DNA from: Anisodus tanguticus
Taxonomy: Eukaryota; Streptophyta; Magnoliopsida; Solanales; Solanaceae
DNA length: 64,000 nucleotides
Reading direction: 5' to 3'
NCBI GenBank assembly: GCA_034509755.1
Contig: CM067555.1
Coordinates: forward strand, 8,192,142 to 8,256,141
Shown: piece after piece, positions 22,965-34,689 of the stretch
Layout: each line of letters starts with the position of its first letter
How positions within the stretch are numbered: the first letter of the stretch is position 1
Notes under the pieces: generated by a model
The model's input: only the letters and a program-made list of their open reading frames with translations
What the model was told of the DNA's origin: nothing
Databases searched by the model: none
Translations under genes and position numbers: made by a program

Positions 22965-23646
22965 TGACCTGGTGCTTAACCAAAAGCAACTGAATTTTCT
23001 CAAAAATTTGCATGCTCTGTTTGTTTTTTTTCAGTTTTTGCATTCACGTTGTATGAGCTATCTAATCTTATAATCCAGTCGTGTACATGTAACATGCCAT
23101 TCCTTTCTTCTTCTTGTTGGAGAATTTTTTGTTATCACCCTAAATTGTCTGGCGGTGACTGGATTCTCAGATTGTTTTCTTGATGATATTAAACTATCAA
23201 ACGTGAATTTTCTTGCACCGTGAGCGAGTCCATGCATGAAAGTAACACCTTGTCCCAAGTTTGGGAGAATTTCTGGCCTGATAGAAGTAAACACTGTCTC
23301 AAACATGGATTTTTTTTTTTGCGTCTAATAGCAACATTCATTTTTTTTCAAACTCAGGGAATAATACTCAATTTTGTCCTAGTTCTGTAGTTCATTCATT
23401 GGAAGTCTAATGTGGGACTGCAGAAGACATCAGAAAGCAATTACAATTTCTCTTGGCTACAAATAATTTGGTACATTCAGGAGAAATCAGAAGACTTCAA
23501 TTGCCTCGTATTGAACTCCAAATAATCATTTTCATTAACTAACATTTAACTTTTCTCATAACCTTTTTATTTTTGGTGAACTTTTTAAAGCAATACAAGG
23601 TGAATCAACCCGGATCCGTGTCTAAATAACTATATAATATTGTTAT
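22965..23646. other. 3' flank of membrane-protein gene
   Basis: The 3' untranslated region probably runs several hundred bases past 22964; no strong polyadenylation signal was identified. The rest is unannotated. Confidence 0.35.
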
Positions 23647-23647
23647 A

Positions 23648-23759
23648 CAACAACAAACTCAGTGTAATCTCACAAAGTGGGGTCTGAAGAGGGTAGGATG
23701 TAACCTTACCTCTACCTTTGTGGGGTAGAGAGGTTTCCGATTTGACCCTCGGTTCAAAG
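23648..23759 (-). mobile_element. TS-type SINE with 17-base target duplication
   Basis: CAACAACAAACTCAGTG, GGTCTGAAGAGGGTAGG and TTACCTCTACCTTTG mark an inverted TS SINE 3' half. It is flanked by a perfect direct repeat TATATAATATTGTTATA (23631-23647 and 23760-23776), the target duplication. Only about 112 bases long, so 5'-truncated. Confidence 0.9.
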
Positions 23760-23776
23760 TATATAATATTGTTATA

Positions 23777-25095
23777 TATTGTAATATATGAAAAAGAGAG
23801 AAAAGACAAGACACAATAGTTAGAGAACTATTTGTAGAGTTATGTCTCTTCAGACAAGATAAAAGAAGTCCTAACGTTAAGAACTCTCATCTTCTAAGTG
23901 GTTCTTTTGAGACGGAGCAAAAAGACTCCACCCCTCTCTCTCTCTCTCAGTGAAAACTCTATTTTCTTGTATGAATAATTCGGTGGAAGATTCTTGAGAA
24001 GAACAAAGGCATCGTCTATAGAACATTGGAATAAACTTGTGTAACCCATATACGATAGTAATTTGTGAACTTCTCTTTGTACTTTGTGTTCATGCAAATC
24101 ACTGTGTGGATGTGTATTCTTGATTCTTGTGAACTTTCCTTCAGTGCCTTTGAAGTTTTAAATTAAAGAAATCTTATCTGTTTAAATTGAAGATTTTTTG
24201 CACTTTGATCACTGAAATACCATTCGAATGATTCATTATTACTTTAGTTGACCAATCTTGGAAGGTGCTTCATTAAAATCTTCCTTAAATTATGCTCCAA
24301 CTATGGTTTGACTTGCAACTATTGAATTAAAGCCATGGACTCATAGAGTTGGCTAATGTGACATCCATGGACCAGGCAAACTCAAGCAATACACACATCA
24401 CCCATTTATTTTTGTTTATTGAAAAAAGGACTGAGAAATCAAACTTAAGCAATGCTTTGTGGCTGGTTATTTTGACTCGCAATGTCAAAGTCTGACTACG
24501 TGGAACTATCTTAACCATATGACAATAGAGTGGAGTCTTTCTGAATTTGAAGGAGTTGAATTGTCAACACACTTGACTTAATAAAGATTCACTGGCCAAT
24601 TATAGTCGTGTTTTTAGGTCAAATGACGTTTCTGTGTAAAATATGGGATTTAGGAAGCTAGCTGATGAGCATCCAATTCAGCATTAGTTTATCTAGGGAT
24701 GTTAAATGGACGGGTTGAATTATTTTTGGACATGCAAAATAATTAAATTATGTCAATAAATAACAAATTTGAATGGATTGAGCGAATCATATTCTTACGG
24801 GTTAATTTTAGTCACCCTTGAATTCAACCAATATTTAGATAGTTTCATTGTAGAGAGGATTTTACCATTCCTCTATTATCGATTTTTAGGCTAGTTTTTA
24901 CAGAAGGCCTTAATCAAGAAAAAAACTGTGACTTTCCATTTTCCAGAGAGGAATTTGCATAAATAAGATCTTTTGGTGTCACTTTTTAAATTTTGATCCT
25001 GTTAAGAAAAATTCTTGGGAGATTGGCTTTCATGCCAGACACTGGTCAAAACACGCTCCTGAGTGTTGTCAGGATGATTTATGGTGATTCATCGG
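23777..25095. other. Intergenic DNA
   Basis: No gene. It contains a short CT microsatellite at about 23930-23948. Nothing else recognised on either strand. Confidence 0.45.
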
Positions 25096-25745
25096 TGTAA
25101 AGAATGGATCTTGGGTCTAACTCAACCCCAAAAGCTAGCTTGTAGGGTGAGGATTGTTTAAGTCCATATAAGGAGTTCATGTTCCCGTTTCATATCTGAT
25201 GTGGGACTCTTCAACCCCAAAAGCTAGCTTGTAGGGTGAGGATTGTCCAAGTCCATTTAAGGAGTCCATGTTCCCGTTTCATATCCGATGTGGAACTCTT
25301 AACACTCTCCCGCACACCCAGATCTCTCGTTAACTGGAGCGTGAACAATATAATTTGGGGGCCCAACATCGGTGAACAAAGAAATGAAATGAGTCTGACT
25401 CTGATACCATGAAGGAATGGATCTTGGACCTAATTCAACCCCAAAAGTTAGCTTGTAAGGTGAGGATTGTCCAAGTCAATATAAAGAGTTCATGTTCCCA
25501 TTCCATATCCGATGTGGAACTCTTAACACCCCGCACGCCCAGACCTTGTTAACTGGAGCGTAGATAATATAATTTGGCCCAACATCGGTGAACAAAGAAT
25601 TGAAATGAGTCCGACTCTGATACCTTGTAAAGAATGGATCTTGGGCCTAACTCAACCCCAAAAACTAGCTTGTATGGTGAGGATTTTCCAAGTCCATATA
25701 AAAAGTCCATGTTCTTATTTCATATCCGATGTGTGACTCTTAACA
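25096..25745 (-). mobile_element. Multimeric TRIM: four LTR copies, two interiors
   Basis: Read on the minus strand, the 120-base LTR (TGTTAAGAG ... CATTCTTTACA) occurs at 25745-25626, 25528-25410 and 25304 to about 25211 (partial). A fused copy occupies about 25210-25096. Between them lie two roughly 100-base interiors that begin with an iMet-type primer site (GGTATCAGAGTC near 25625-25614; TGGTATCAGAGTC near 25409-25397) and end in a G-rich run before the next LTR. Flanks ATCGG and ATCAG differ by one base and may be the target duplication. No coding capacity. Confidence 0.8.
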
Positions 25746-26738
25746 ATCAGGATATGTAAGCAATTCTAGGGATTGTTAGGATTTCTTACTTGACATTGAT
25801 AAGGAGTTGCCTTAACAACAAGTTATGGTGATTCATCATGTTTTTTGGTTAAATTCTGACGGATTACCATAATATTTTCAACATTTGTAGCTGAAATCCT
25901 AACGATTGATCACCATAAATATTGTGCAAAAATTCACCAATATGTTTTTGCTTCAAAATTGATCCAAACAACTCATAATGACTTCAAATTTGATATACAA
26001 CTTTCTAATAGCAATCCAACAATTGTCACTAGTTAGATTTAACCTAAACCTTCAAAAAATTAAAATACTCACTTCATTTTCTTCAAAAAGTCTCTTTTTT
26101 TTCAAGCTCAACAAAACCCAATATAGTGTTTTCAATTTTCTCCAATCGAACTAATTAATCAAATTATTAAGGATAGACAATATAAGCTCAATGAAACATT
26201 GCCCACTCTATCCCAACCACAAATAAGTGAATTTAAAGGGGGGGGGGGGGGGGGGGGGGAATGAGAAGAAAGAAGGGAAATGGAAGGAGGAGGAGGGGGA
26301 ATTCTGCGAAAATCCCTACCTTTCTGTACAACTTTTTAACAAGGTCAAAAATTAAACACCGGTCCTTAGAAAAGCTATTCCACGTAAATTTCAGTTTCTC
26401 AGAGCTAAATGCAAGGTCCACAGATTTCGCTTGGCCCATTAGTATACCAAAATTAAAATTATATTATTATTAGCATAATAGAGACAGTTGTGAAAGTATC
26501 ACCATCATGCCTGAATTTTATTAGATTAGATTAATACAACTATATAAAAGAACAAAACTTGAAGTACAAGAACTGTCTGCCTAACATACAATGCCAAGAA
26601 CTTGTAGCTATTCAAGGACTTTAATAGCATAAAACGATTTTAAAAAAAGGATATTTAGCCATATGTTCACATACTGTAGCTCATGTCAATTAACGAAAAT
26701 TGCATGGATGGTTCCTTGTTTGCTCATAGCTTTGATTT
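25746..26738. other. Intergenic DNA with a 22-base G tract
   Basis: AT-rich. A homopolymer of 22 G lies at 26238-26259, followed by a GGAGGAGGA-rich stretch. No gene. Confidence 0.5.
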
Positions 26739-26905
26739 TGTTTAAGGATCATTATGGATATAATTATCCTTAATTATTTCCATTATGTAAAATCATTAAT
26801 TATGTAATTAAAGAGAATATTATGTAATTAGTATGATAGGATGATTAGCATATAGTTATTAGGATAGTCTTTCAAAATCATAGCCATAGATTGATCTTAT
26901 AGGCT

Positions 26906-26907
<2 letters not shown>

Positions 26908-26940
<33 letters not shown>
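26908..26940. repeat. (TA)n microsatellite in LTR
   Basis: About 16 uninterrupted TA units inside the probable 5' LTR. Confidence 0.95.
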
Positions 26941-26943
<3 letters not shown>

Positions 26944-27292
26944 ATTCTTGGTATGAAATAAATCATGTAATGAACTTCCTTCATGGTATCAAGAGCCACA
27001 ATTTTTTGCCCTAACCCCCCCCCCCCCCCCCACACCACACCCCACTCCACCGTCGGCCTCAAGCTTAGCCTAAACCCACTCCTTTTTCGGCCTCCAACCA
27101 AAACACTATCTAGAGTTTTCTACAAACCGTAACCCTAATACACTACCCACCCTACCCGTCGGCTACCCTAAAACCATCCCTACTTTGGTTTTGTGTTTCT
27201 TTCTTTTTCTAAACCCTAGCCGACACCATTAGGGTTCCTCCACCAATCACAAAATATTTTTTCCTCCTTTTATTCTTGTTTTTTGTGTTTTC

Positions 27293-30200
27293 GTGGGTAA
27301 CTATGACCGACAAACAAAAATTTCATCCAGCTCTTGCCGTAAACAACGTCAAAACTTTATTTCAATTACACTTGAGATAGAAAAAGGGCAATACTCCTCT
27401 TGGGCGGAGTTATTCAAAATCCATTGCCGAGCATACGAAGTAATAGACCATATCATCCCTTCCGAAGCTTCATCGGACACCACCAGTGTTGACAAAAAGT
27501 TATGGTCTTGTTTAGATGCTATAGTCCTTCAATGGATTTACGACACCATCTCTAACGACCTTTTGCATACCATTTTGGCACCGGACTCGACGGCTCAACA
27601 AGCATGGGAGCGTTTGCAAAATATTTTTCAAGATAATAATATTTCTAGGGCGGTATATCTTAAGAGCCAATTCACCAATGTCAAATTGGATGATTTCTCA
27701 AACGTTTCCACCTATTGTCAAGAGTTGAAAATTCTTGCCGACCAACTATCCAACGTTGGTGCGCCTGTGACAAATCAAATGTTGGTGCTTCAATTAATTG
27801 CGGATTTGAATGATCAATATGATGGTGTTGCGACGTTCATTCAACAAAGTAACCCATTGCCACATTTTTACGAGACTCGTTCGAGGTTGATTCTTGAAGA
27901 AACCTGAAAGGCTAAATAAGTAGCGACGACGGCAAACAACGCCGACATCGCCATTATTTCCACTAACACGACAGAGGAGGTTTTGGGACCTCAAAGTTCT
28001 GGTCCGGCAACACACCAAAATCGTAACAATAACGGACCAAAAAGGGGTCAAAACCGCAACAACAATAAAGTAAAATATAATGGTGAAAAAGGGAGGTGCC
28101 GGAATGGCGGAAATTTTTCCGGTAGAGGGGCTGGCCGCGGGCAGAACCGTCCTTTTTTAAAATTCAAAGTGAATATTCCTGCGCGAATCTCAGCAATTAC
28201 TTGTTCTGATTCTACATATTGATCATTTTGAACTAAAAACAAACTTTTGGGTGGAATATTCACATTATGTAGAATATCTTCACCCACTGGATGCCAGTTG
28301 CAGGGAGGCAGCGACCAGTGGAGCCAGGTCCCGTCGTGGGCCTGGAACTCACAACAGAGGGGCCCACCGTACTCCTTTCCGATGACCCAGTGGGCCAGGT
28401 CCAACAACTAAAACAGGCAGCCCGAGATTTTAGGAAATCGGCCACTGCAAGCCTTTATGACCCATGGCCCTTCAACGTCAAGTTATGTCCCCACGGACAT
28501 CGAGCATGCCATGAACAACATGAGCCTTAATATTCCCAATGATTCTTGGTACATGGACACGGGGGGCCACATCACACATGACGACATCCCAAGATAATCT
28601 CTCGTCTTATTTTAATATGAGCACTAATAAAAATATTGTTGTTGGCAGTGGACAGGAAATTCTGATTCGTGGTATTGGCCAATCAAATCTATCACCCCCC
28701 CTACTCACCCCTACAGTTAAAAAATGTCCTTCATGCCCCTAAACTTATTAAGAATTTGGTATATGTGCATCAGTTTACCACTGATCAATAATGTTTATGT
28801 GAATTTTGATCCGTTTGAGTTTTCTGTGAATGACTTTTAGACGGGGAAGCCATTAATAAGATATAATAGAACTGGAGATTTGTATCCCATTACCCCTCTC
28901 ACCAACAACCAAGTCAACTCTCCATCGGCTTTTGCTGTTTTTTTGCCTGATTTATGGCATAATCGTTTGGGTCACCCGAGTGCACCAGTGTTGGATTTTC
29001 TTAAAAGACATAGTTTTATTGCTTGTAACAGTAGTGTGTACTCACATGTTTGTCGTTCTTGAATTTTTGGGAAGCATGTTAACTTTCCATTTTCTTTATC
29101 TACTTCACAAACTATTAAGTCATTTGATATTATGCATTGTGATGTGTGGACATCTCGGTTTGAATTCGACAGGTCATAAGTATTATATGCTTATCTTGGA
29201 TGATTATATAAATTTTCTATGGACATTTTCCATTAGAAAAAAATCACAAGTCCCCATTGTTTTTAAAGAATTTAGTATTTTCATCCAAACCCAAATTGAG
29301 AGATGCATAAAATGTTTTCAATGTGACAATGGGAGGGAATTCATAAATAACACTTTTAAACGATTTTTGTCAATAAAATGTGGTGTCATTACGTCTCTCG
29401 TGTCCATATACTTCTCCTCAAAATGGGAAAGCCGAAAGAAAAATTTGAACAATCAATAATATGATTCGTACACTACTTGCACACTCGTCCACACCACCGT
29501 CTTTTTGGCATCATGCTCTTCAAATGGCCACATATATTTTGAACATTCCTCCTAGCAAGTTGCTATCAAAAAAATCACACACCCAAATGTTGTACCATCG
29601 TATTCCATCATACAACCATTTAAGGGTTTTTAGGTGTTTACTTATCCCTTATTTCTGTCCACCATCATAAACAAGCTCCAAGCCCGATCCACTCCTTGTG
29701 TTTTTTTTTGGGATATCCACAAAATCATCGGGGCTATAAGTGTTATGATATATCTAATAGAAAAATTATCTTATCTCCTCATGTTATTTTTGATGAGTCC
29801 ACATTCCCGTTTACTACATCTCAAGTGGCGTCCCCATATTCATATGAATTTTTAGACATAAGAATACATCCGATTTTGAACTACCATTTAAACACCCAAT
29901 TTGTTAGTGCCCCGACTGGGCCGAACCAAACTGGACAATCACCACAGCCGGCCTAACAGCGAGACGGAACTGGGACAGACCGAGATTGGGAGCCCACTGC
30001 CCTTTTCTTGGCATCATCGGCCCAGTCCAGTGCTCGTCACTGCCAGGCCCAACATGCTTCACCAAACAGTCTGCCAGGTCCAACTTCATAAGCCATTTTT
30101 TGGCCCATCCCAATTACCCCACCGTGGCCCAGTCCGCCACCCACTGACTTAGTGACCCAACCCAATGTCCCGGTCCCACATCGAAATATTGAAACCCGTG

Positions 30201-31548
30201 CTATGCATGGGATTTTTTGGCCTAAGCATCATTTTAACCTAACTTATTCAGTTCAACCATCTCCACTTCCAAAAAATCCCAAAGCAGCCCTATTCGACCC
30301 GAATTGGAAAGTTGTCATGCTAGACGAAATTGATGCTCTTATTAAAAATAAGATGTGGGAATTAGTGCCCCGTCCATCTAATGCGAACATCATACGATCT
30401 ATGTGGGTTTTATGTCATAAAAAGAATTTTGATGGCTATTTTGCGAGACACAAAGCTCATCTTGTAGGTGATGGCAAGTCTTAGCAGGTTGACGTAGATT
30501 GCGGTGAAACATTCAGTCCGGTAGTTAAGCCGGTCACTATCAGGACTATTCTAAGTCTGGCCTTGTCCAACTCATGGACCATACATCAATTGGATGTCAA
30601 GAATGTATTTTTACATGGTCACCTACATGAAACAATTTACATGCACCAGTCGTTGGGTTTCCGAGATCCTACCTATCCGGATTATGTTTGCTTGTTGAAA
30701 AAAATCTTTATATGGTTTGAAACAGGCCCCAAGGCATAGTACAACATGTTTTTAGGGTCGTATCCACACACGGGTTCTCCCACAGCAAGTCCGATCAATC
30801 TTTGTTCATTTACTAGAAGGGACATGACATGGCTTATCTTCTTCTATATGTGGATGACATTATTCTCACAACATCATATGTCTTGCTTCGCCAGTCTAAT
30901 ATGTCCTTCCTTGTGTCGGAATTCGCTATGAAGGATTTGGGTCCTTTAAACTATTTTTTGGGCATTGCGGTTACTCAATATGCAGGTGCTCTATTTCTCA
31001 GTCAAAGGAAATACACCGAGGAGATAATAGAAAAAGCCGGTATATCTTCGTTCAAACCGTCTCATACGCCGGTTGATACAAAGGAAAAAATGAGTAACAC
31101 GACAAGTTCCCCATACAGTGACTCGACACATTACCGCAGCCTAGCAGGGGCATTGCAGTATCTCACCTTCATGAGACCTGATATCTCATACGCGGTTTAG
31201 CAAGTTTGTTTGCATATGCATGATCCGAAAGAAGCACATACGGGGGCCTTGAAACGGATTATGCGGTATATTAAGGGTACTCTTGATTCTGGGTTGCATT
31301 TGTATAAGTCCACCGTAACTGGCATTATATCTTATACAAATGTTGATTAGAGTGGCTGCGCAGACACACGATGCTCCACATCTGGCTATTATGTGTTTTT
31401 AGGAGACAACCTCATTTCCTGGTCATCGAAATAACAACCGACATTGTCTCGGGCGAGTGCTGAGGCAGAATATCGAGGGATAGCTAATGTGGTCTCTGAA
31501 TCATGTTGGCTTCGTAAGCCGGACTACTAGCTCCATGAATTACATTTT
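27293..31548 (+). pseudogene. copia gag-pol pseudogene
   Basis: Gag (UBN2-type) is open at 27293-27907: EKGQYSSWAELFKIHCRAYE, then LQNIFQDNNISRAVYLKSQF. A glycine/asparagine-rich and proline-rich spacer follows (27980-28520). The protease motif WYMDTG occurs near 28546-28565 and is followed at once by a frame change. The GAG-pre-integrase block is at about 28930-29060 (LWHNRLGHPSAPVLDF), integrase pieces at 29100-29460, reverse transcriptase at 30290-31200 (LLLYVDDIILT near 30832-30865, polymerase motif intact), and RNase H at 31260-31548. At least ten stops or frame changes separate the parts. In an active element this polyprotein would be cut into capsid, protease, integrase and polymerase. 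Confidence 0.85.
28166..28266. mobile_element. Possible 100-base insert with 14-base inverted ends
   Basis: AAAGTGAATATTCC (28166-28179) and GGAATATTCACATT (28253-28266) are inverted copies (13 of 14 match) and enclose AT-rich sequence with no resemblance to gag. It interrupts the gag C-terminal region between the Gly-rich and Pro-rich parts. No target duplication is clear. Confidence 0.4.
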
Positions 31549-33365
31549 TAATCAGAGGGGAAGTGTCCGAATCGTCAATGAAGCCATAATCAATGACTTG
31601 GAATTTTTGGATTTTTGAACGTTTGCAAAAAGGAAAATGTTCTCCTCAAACGTGACATGGCGAGAGACTAGGACTTTATTTGTGGACAAATCATATAATA
31701 AGTACCACATGTGATTTGAGTGGAAACCCAAGAAAATGCAAGGAGTAGTCCTAGGTGCTAATTTGTGAGGAGTCGTGGAGGCGAGATTAGGGTAGCGTAG
31801 ACAACCAAAAATTCAAAGGTGACCATAGGAAGGGATCCGATGGAATAGAATTTTGGAAGGGGTTTTATTTTGAAGGGTACATGTAGGTAATATATTAAGA
31901 ATATATGCTACCATGTGTAACGTGTAGACCCAAAATGGAGGGGAAAGAGAAGCATGAAAGAGCATGGTACATATCATATTGTTAATGGTGCGGAGGATTC
32001 TTTCGGCTTTACCATTTTAAGGTGAGGTATGGGGGAACAAGAATCGAAACACCATGTCATTGTCCGCACAAAATTTATGAAATGGGGAATTGTCAAACTC
32101 ACGACCATTGTCACATTGAAACGATTTTATATCCTTCTCAAACTGTGTTTTAACATATGTTCGAAATTCAAGAAAATGGAGTAAACTTGAGACTTATATT
32201 TGAGCGGATAGACCCAAAGAAAATGAGAGAAATCATCAAATAATACCAAATAATATTTATGATCCAGTTAGCTAGTAATGGGAGATGTCCATAAATCCGC
32301 ATGAATGATGTCAAATGGAGAAAAAGTAACACTCAAAGACGACTTAAAAGGAAGTATAACATGCTTCCCTAAAGGACAATAATAACAATTTTGGGTAAAT
32401 TTCCCTTTATTACATTGAATCAATTTTTGACTTCTAAGAAAATTTAAAATGGGTGCTCCCGGATACCCAAGTCTATTGTGCCAAGTTAATGGAGAGATTG
32501 CAGCTAGAGGGGTATGTGGATTGACACTTGCAGCGGAATTGGATGAGAAAGGATATAGGTCCCCCACACTATTATATCTCGTACGAGTTGTCCCCGTACA
32601 TAGGTCCTTCACAGAAAAACCAAAAGGGTCAAACTCAATAGATACATAATTGTCACTAGCAAATTTTCTAACAAAGATTAAGTTTTTAATGATGTTAGGA
32701 GCATATAGGATATTTTTGAGGGAAAATAGAGGGTGAGATGGTGGTGTTTGAGTGGTTCCATAGCCTTGAATTGAAATGTGATTGCCATTTCCAACCAAAA
32801 TAAATTAAGGATTGTTCAAATTAAATAGTTGAGAAAGATTACCGGAGTTACGAGTGAGGTGGGATGTGGCACCCGTATCCATATACCAGGCATCGTCTGG
32901 CTGTTGTAAATTTATAGTGTTGTAGGCCTGGCCCAGTACGACACGTGTATATTTGTTGTCTTGAAAAATTTCCTCTAGCCTTGTCCATAATTCGTGAGCC
33001 GACGCACCTGTCTTCATAATAGTATAAAGTAGATCATTGGATATGGTGCCATATATCCATTTCTTGACGATTGCATCAAGTCTTTTCCACGTCGTGTTAT
33101 CGACGTCAGGCGGACGAGGTGTAGTGGCATCGATGTGATCAAGAACGTTGTAGGCACAAACATGTATTTGAAATAACTCAACCCATGAAGAGTATTGTCC
33201 ATCCTCCTGATCAAGAATCATATGGATAAAGTTTTTTATATTCGTCACGGCAAACGTCGGATGAAAAGTGTTGGGAAATGAGGAGGATGTGTGACATCTT
33301 GTGTGCAGGAGGAGGAATCGGGAGAAGCCGTGTGGCCGCCGGAAGCAAGGAAAGAGAGGGGGCAA
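31549..33365 (-). pseudogene. Second copia remnant, inverted, gag to integrase
   Basis: On the minus strand the Gag domain at about 33260-32940 (YSSWVELFQIHVCAYN, LEEIFQDNKYTRVVLGQ) runs directly into the protease motif AWYMDTGATSHLT near 32890-32850. The Gag C-terminal half and nucleocapsid are therefore deleted in frame. It continues at 32798-32268 with WHNRLGYPGAPILNFL and the HADLWTS start of the integrase core, then decays with many stops to about 31549. Polymerase, RNase H and the 3' LTR are missing. The upstream flank (33390-33590) may hold its LTR, but I could not fix the edges. Confidence 0.75.
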
Positions 33366-33401
33366 CCGAATTGTATAATTATCCTTGTCTGGAGTCTTCT
33401 C

Positions 33402-33466
<65 letters not shown>
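33402..33466. repeat. Compound (AT)n(TG)n microsatellite
   Basis: About 12 AT units followed by about 21 TG units, uninterrupted, near the gag start of the inverted copia remnant. Confidence 0.95.
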
Positions 33467-33467
<1 letters not shown>

Positions 33468-33610
33468 ACAATTATAATCCTAATTGTATGAGAATATTTA
33501 CTTTACATAATTACACTAAAATAATAATTACAGAATATATGGAGAATACATACATATTCTCTATCATGTTTAACCTCCAATAAAAAAATTATCCCTTATA
33601 TGAACTACTC

Positions 33611-34250
33611 TAGTATGAGCTTAACTACTCTAACTAGTGACAAAGTTTGCACATTTGGTCATGTTCACACCGAATGACTCTAATTTGTGACAAAGTTAGG
33701 CACATTTTGGTCATGTTCACACCTATAGCAATGCGTATTTTACAAGTCTAAGTGATGTCCTTGTTCGCCCTTACATGTGTTCCTAAATTAAACGGTTCTT
33801 AGAACAATTCTAAATTAGGACAATATTAGTTTTGATCTAACTAATCTAGTATGAGCAGAGGCGAATGCAAAATTTAATTTTTGTGGGTTCAACGATTAAA
33901 ATTTTTAGTATTGAACTCATGACATTTTTAAAAATATGAGTTCAAACCTGTTATTATTTGCAATTTTAGTGAATTGTACACATAAATTTATGCTTCATAG
34001 CGAAACTATGAATTCGATCATGTAACGACGCATATCCGCCTCTGAGTATGAGCTTGCTTACTCTAATTTGTGACAAAGATGGAACGTTTTGTTGACGCTC
34101 AGAACAAAGTAACCCTAATTTGTGACAAAAATTGCACGTTTTTCTCACGTTCACAACTAAATAACTAATTTGTGACAAAATGGCACATTTTGGTCATGTT
34201 CACACCTATAGCAATGTGCTTTTTACAAAGTCAAGTGATGTCCTTGTTTC
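33611..34250. repeat. Local repeat array, units of about 48-50 bases
   Basis: Five to six units built on CTAATTTGTGACAAA and TTTTGGTCATGTTCACACC occur at about 33630, 33680, 34062, 34115 and 34163. A longer segment (CACACCTATAGCAATG ... AAGTGATGTCCTTGTT) is duplicated at about 33718-33763 and 34199-34248. The array is split by a hAT MITE. Confidence 0.8.
33856..34044. mobile_element. hAT-type MITE (189 bases)
   Basis: The ends CAGAGGCGAATG and CATATCCGCCTCTG are inverted (CAGAGGCG shared), flanked by the perfect 8-base duplication AGTATGAG (33848-33855 and 34045-34052). Non-coding. Confidence 0.9.
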
Positions 34251-34689
34251 CTCGGACCTTCTAATTTCACTCTCAAAGAATGAATGGATATCCTTGATAA
34301 TAGCCGATAGGGTTCATTTAACCTTTTAGAATATCAACATGTAAATGATGGAAAGATATATAGACTAGAAATGTCATAAAATTAGTCATGTTTCGATATA
34401 TCTTATTAATTTCTTGTCTCGGTATGGCGGAGAATTTTTTGACATTTCGGTAAACAGTTGACCAAATTTATCTATTTTAAGTGGAGGCTAAGATTATTTA
34501 CGAGGTAAGTCAAGATACGGATAAGCTAAAAACTAAGCAAATTAATTTATTTATCAAAATTGGTAATCAATAACATCTTCTTCGGAAGGCTTAAAATTAG
34601 TTGTAATTTTAGGTCAAACGTGAAACTAATTATATTGGAAATATACTGGGGGATTTGGAGTACTCAGAGAGGAGTCGTAATTTTGGGTA
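34251..34689. other. Intergenic DNA
   Basis: No gene or repeat recognised. Confidence 0.4.

Larger units (their letters stand above)
26739..31548 (+). mobile_element. Broken Ty1/copia retrotransposon lacking its 3' end
   Basis: A probable 5' LTR (about 26739-26983, start approximate, ending CTTCCTTCA) is followed directly by the primer site TGGTATCAAGAGCC (26984-26997). Gag, protease, integrase, reverse transcriptase and RNase H remains follow in copia order up to about 31548, where similarity switches to a copia element in the opposite orientation. The 3' LTR is absent. Confidence 0.8.

Noticed and set aside
25079..25840. Fifteen-base phrase TTATGGTGATTCATC on both sides of the TRIM array as its target duplication
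   Set aside because: LTR retroelements make 4-6-base duplications, the right-hand copy lies about 80 bases past the element end, and ATCGG/ATCAG fits better.
27293..27907. Open Gag frame as a domesticated host Gag gene
   Set aside because: It is continuous with broken protease, integrase and polymerase remains, is preceded by an LTR and primer site, and shows no host intron or separate promoter.
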